64,000 bases of DNA from Leptasterias polaris (taxonomy: Eukaryota; Echinodermata; Asteroidea; Forcipulatida; Asteriidae), in contig JAZGTN010000029.1 in NCBI GenBank assembly GCA_037783415.1, positions 1,984,001-2,048,000 on the forward strand, given 5' to 3'. Both the position numbers and the translations under genes were made by a program. How positions within the stretch are numbered: the first letter of the stretch is position 1; each line of letters starts with the position of its first letter. The notes beneath the pieces were generated by a model. That model ran no database searches, had not been told where the DNA came from, and was given only the letters and a program-made list of their open reading frames with translations. This document shows, piece after piece, positions 60,711-64,000 of this stretch.

Positions 60711-62333
60711 GCTCGTTCGAAAATTACGCCCACTGCGATTGCCCTATATCCGAATATCTTTCTCATTTTACGCACTCTCTGACCGTGAACCAAATTTCAT
60801 GCTTGTGTTATCAAAGCCCACATCCCATCACCTCTCTGCCCTTAACCAGAACATTCTTGAACTTTCCCAACCTTTCGATAAAAAGAGTAGACCTTCTTTA
60901 AGTTTAGGTGAAGGTTTGATGGCGATAAGGCAAGCATGTAATAAAGAGTCCCAGTTTAATAACAAAGGGTTATACGATTACTGGTTGTGGTTTGTTTAAA
61001 ACGGCCAAGGCTTGAACAGAAAGCGACTACAATGAGTACTCAAAGAATGGAATTCTGAAGCTGAATACAACTACAGCAGACAAGTCAAAAACAAATAGAC
61101 AAGTATGATCGGAATGTGATATTCCCCAGTCGCACTTGTAATTTGGGTCTGATTTCTGACACAATAAATATCCACACATCTAATAGATTGCCTGATGGCT
61201 CAATAAAAGTTCTCTTTTGAGACTAGGGAGGTTTTCTAAAACTCCGTATTTAAACGAGCTCGTACTAATACTTCATGGTCCCAGTGTTAAGTTGATTACC
61301 TATGAACGTCTGTATCGAGACGGCCCTTAATCGAATTTGAAAAAAGTACGTCTTGCACTGACTCTTTCCAAATCAAATTACAAGGTAAACTTACAGAGAG
61401 GCGTTCAGCGAGTAAAACGGCATTTAATATTGTGATGTAGAGTTTCTTTACATGCGCCGATCGAATTAGCTTGTGCTAACAAGGGGAATGGGTGATTTAA
61501 AGCTGTTAAGTAAAGGCTACATTAACATTTTCCTATATTCCTACTTGCTGTCTAATAATTATGGGCGTGGTTGGTATGACGAGAACTATACTGAATGATG
61601 CACTGATGCACGAAAGTGTGTTGACACTAATATATTAGCATATCTAATTAATAGGTTATCCATTACTGCAAAGAGGTGGGCTTGGAAACAGATAGCGAAC
61701 ACAGTTTTAGCATTTGCAGTTTGCTTGGATTTTTGTTAGCTATCGATAAGCAAAAGCCACAGAGTTGTGACGTACGCTAAATTGTGGTGGAAATTTTAGC
61801 AAATAGTGCATTGACTTTCGTAGCACCCTTTTAAATTAAAAGACAGTAGCATTTGTGTTGTTCAATTGAAACAAATTTCTTTCTGCCATCTTGATGACTG
61901 GATGTGGTTTTTGATCTGAAAGTTTGATGCGAATGCTGTGAAATGTATTTGTCATTAATTAAGTTTTGTCATTGCTGCAAAACCACAACGTAACTTCCAG
62001 ATTCATAGCATTAACAAGTAATGACATCTTAGTTTGGCTAAAACCACAGGTGATTTTACATGGACACATTGACAAGAAAATTGAGGGTTTTTTCAACTTT
62101 TAACCGACATCTTTGTTTCACTGGTGTTGATGAAGAACTAAAGACAATAATCATATTATTGTTAATGTCAAACTAACTCCCGGTAACTCTTGATTGATGA
62201 CAAATTATAATAATGCGACATTGTATGAGCACCTCGTGTAAGGTTGGTAACTTTGAGTTCAGACAAAAATGTACAACACATATTCAAACCTTAAGTTACA
62301 CGTCTTAAAGAAAAAAATAACATACTAAAACAC
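60711..62333. other. Non-coding stretch downstream of the sulfotransferase-like gene
   Basis: Two overlapping frames at 60662-60999 show no domain. No repeat or gene is supported. Confidence 0.55.
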
Positions 62334-62339
62334 TTTATT
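62334..62339 (-). terminator. Poly(A) signal of the sulfotransferase-like gene
   Basis: TTTATT on the + strand is AATAAA on the coding strand, about 50 bp past the stop at 62387. The A/T-rich stretch just beyond it fits a cleavage zone near 62310-62320. It implies a very short 3' UTR. Confidence 0.6.
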
Positions 62340-62386
62340 TATGTTCATTTGCATTGGTTCACATTTTTGTGTAAGTTAACTTACAA

Positions 62387-63346
62387 TCAGTTTGAGTCAT
62401 CATTCCCCTCCGGTCGAATTCTCATCTTGTGCATGGCTTGGTAGTAAGGAGTTGTAAATTCGATGGCTTCTCTGACATCTGGCTGCAGTTCCGACAAGTC
62501 CACTTTCTTTTTAGGTGTGGGCTTCCGGTAACCAGAACTGTTCAGAGCGGCGTTGTACCAGCCCATCAGACGGTTCGACACCCGTAGGACACGGGGACAG
62601 TGCCACTTAAGGTCCCCTACTTTTGCCGGGTTCCAATGCATCATTTGGTCGTCGTACGGGATTCCTGTGGCCAGGCAATACTGTTTCATCATACCCTCGG
62701 GATCACTGAGAAGATCGTCTGCATCGATGACTATAGGTGTCTTCCGATACTTGTGCTCAACGTACTCAAACAGATCGTACAATTCCTTGATGGTGTACCC
62801 ATCGGCTGGGATGCAGCCCGATATTTTTGTTCCGACCACCATCTTGGTTATTCGAGACGCCTCCAGGCGGGGTTTCAGAGACGTGAAGACCTTCACGGGA
62901 TCCCGGATGAGAAAGGTGTGTATGAAGTTTTCGGGGATGTCTTCGAAATGTCCTTTCACCGAGAAGCCGAAATCCTTGGCGAAGATAACACTAGCTGACT
63001 GGTTTTTCTGTGACGCCTTCTTCAGTTTCTCCTTCACTCGGGAGTGGGACAGCTTAGGCGCAAGAGACGGTATGGCCTTTAGCCACAATCGCTCCGGACC
63101 AAACAGGTACGCTGCAGTGTACATTTCATTGTAGACATCGGAGCCGTCCAGGGCGATGATAGACCGCTCAAAGACCGTGGACAGCGATCTGGGAGCGGAC
63201 CACAGCATCACTTTGGCCGTTGTTTTGCTCTCATCGGTCCATGCCATTCTCGCTGAGGTCAGCCCATCTGTGTGACTCGGCGACACTGTCTTCCCCTGCA
63301 TGCTCATGGCGCTCAGTGCCCTCTCTCTTCTCACTGTGTTTGACAT
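62387..63346 (-). CDS. Sulfotransferase-like P-loop protein
   Basis: The frame encodes 319 residues in one exon. A P-loop-like motif WSAPRSLSTVFERS (49-62) matches the 5'-phosphosulfate-binding loop of sulfotransferase-fold proteins. FLIRDPVKVFTSL (145-157) fits the 3'-phosphate-binding strand and helix. The FAKDFG and DADDLLSDPEGM segments (122-127 and 208-220) are also typical of this group, whose members are sometimes annotated as branched-chain-aminotransferase-like by mistake. The family transfers sulfate from PAPS, but acceptor and location are unknown. No membrane segment or signal peptide is seen, so a cytosolic enzyme is plausible. Residues 1-45 are Ser/Arg-rich and may be disordered; Met14, Met34 or Met47 could be alternative starts. 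I chose the first ATG because the frame is open there and the core domain is complete. A poly(A) signal lies about 50 bp past the stop and a CRE octamer just before the ATG. Confidence 0.85.
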   Translation of the reverse strand: MSNTVRRERALSAMSMQGKTVSPSHTDGLTSARMAWTDESKTTAKVMLWSAPRSLSTVFERSIIALDGSDVYNEMYTAAYLFGPERLWLKAIPSLAPKLSHSRVKEKLKKASQKNQSASVIFAKDFGFSVKGHFEDIPENFIHTFLIRDPVKVFTSLKPRLEASRITKMVVGTKISGCIPADGYTIKELYDLFEYVEHKYRKTPIVIDADDLLSDPEGMMKQYCLATGIPYDDQMMHWNPAKVGDLKWHCPRVLRVSNRLMGWYNAALNSSGYRKPTPKKKVDLSELQPDVREAIEFTTPYYQAMHKMRIRPEGNDDSN

Positions 63347-63348
63347 AG

Positions 63349-63356
63349 TGACGTCA
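63349..63356. promoter_or_regulatory. CRE octamer directly upstream of the sulfotransferase-like ATG
   Basis: A perfect TGACGTCA palindrome starts two bases upstream of the start codon. A second perfect copy lies at 63676-63683. A TATATAA-like stretch at 63383-63389 on the coding strand would place transcription start only a few bases before the ATG, so it may not be the real TATA box. TGACGTCA is the binding site of CREB/ATF factors in animals. Regulation by cAMP signalling is inference only, since the octamer is over-represented throughout this window. Confidence 0.35.
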
Positions 63357-64000
63357 GGTAGGTATGTTCAGACTGAACGATTTATATAACCGTCTCACAT
63401 CCGACTTGGAACAGTAATGTTCGCGACCCTTGTCAACTTGACCGTCCACCCCCTGTGTTTCTATAAACCAAAATGTGGGAATAATCACCCGTGTCTGTCC
63501 AATTATAGGGATTGGGGACACCGAACTAGATTGAACTACACACCACTTCACTTTCCAAACAGTTAACGGCGGTTAGGTGGGTGATAGTCGCACATTGGTA
63601 TGTGGCCAAAGTCTGTGTTGACAAAAGCTATAGTATAGTTCACTTTGTAACCGTCTCTGCACTGGGCTTGGGTGGTGACGTCAGAGCTATTCAACTGTTC
63701 GGGGCACATTCTGGTTGGCTCGTTATTATGAGGATATTTATTGCGTAATCATAAATTATCTGGTCTGCACTGACATGAAATACTGCTTAAAAAACACTCT
63801 TGATTTTGAAAATGTTCAGTCCCCTATTTCATTGTACTTTCTTTGTTTCGTGAGATGTATAAAAAACTGTCATAACAGAGAAAAATATAAAGTATATATA
63901 TAATTATTATTACTAGGATGCTTGTCTTGAATGACAGTCCACAGTCTGGAAACTATCTTAACAGCTTCTAGAATTATTTCTTATAGAAACATTATGTTGT

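Noticed and set aside
62553..63134. 193- and 132-residue frames on the + strand
   Set aside because: They are antisense shadows of the sulfotransferase-like gene, which has the conserved motifs.
1..64000. tRNA, rRNA, CRISPR or prokaryotic operon features
   Set aside because: No tRNA B-box with a matching A-box, no rRNA segment and no regularly spaced direct-repeat array with unique spacers was recognised. The sequence is eukaryotic in character.

Overview
This is non-coding-rich animal nuclear DNA. Gene density is very low, base composition is AT-rich, and there are non-LTR retrotransposons, many short inverted-repeat transposons (MITEs) and a TTAGGG tract. Several dispersed repeats, notably one with a CAAAGACCAGT...AACAAACCTGTGAA core, look like repeats I associate with echinoderm genomes. 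A sea star is my best guess. That is inference from pattern memory, not from a search.

Only two host protein genes are clear, each in one uninterrupted reading frame. The first is a class A neuropeptide-type GPCR on the + strand at 35406-36446. The second is a P-loop sulfotransferase-like protein on the - strand at 62387-63346, with a poly(A) signal just past its stop. They lie 26 kb apart and nothing suggests they work together. Three weaker exon-like pieces are flagged: a possible terminal exon at 13262-13418, a possible first coding exon at 44457-44492, and a possible internal exon at 51878-51956. A poly(A)-type 3' end on the + strand near 49868 could belong to a gene lying partly in 44.4-49.9 kb.

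The rest is mostly mobile DNA. A CR1/L2-type LINE with an intact 993-residue endonuclease/reverse-transcriptase frame lies on the - strand at about 17241-20755, beside an interstitial telomeric tract. Three decayed LINEs are also present: a Jockey-like one at 15180-16200, an RTE-like C-terminal piece at 29273-29710, and a 3' fragment at 39905-40310. TA-flanked MITEs (3851, 21733, 28487, 46593, 1553), TTAA-flanked MITEs (10043, 20824, 53696), a GGGCCC-ended MITE pair (29418, 37650) and other dispersed families fill most of the remainder. Tandem arrays have units of 11, 16-17, about 22, 27, 47, about 50 and 54 bp.

Layout. 0-10 kb: MITEs, dispersed repeats and a local duplication. 10-12 kb: a candidate 1.95-kb TTAA element carrying tandem arrays. 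12-17 kb: inverted dispersed repeats and the Jockey relic. 17-22.5 kb: intact LINE, then two TIR elements. 22.5-31.4 kb: repeats, with a nested transposon cluster at 28.3-29.7 kb. 31-35 kb: largely featureless. 35.4-36.4 kb: GPCR. 37-43 kb: MITEs and LINE relics. 43-54 kb: minisatellites, the second large TA MITE and a degenerate array. 54-62 kb: mostly featureless AT-rich DNA. 62.3-63.4 kb: sulfotransferase-like gene.

Two window-wide signals are the most unexpected. Perfect CRE octamers (TGACGTCA) are strongly over-represented, and several sit inside MITEs. Three perfect oestrogen-response-element-type cores (GGTCAnnnTGACC) sit in a dispersed GGGTCA/TGACCC repeat.
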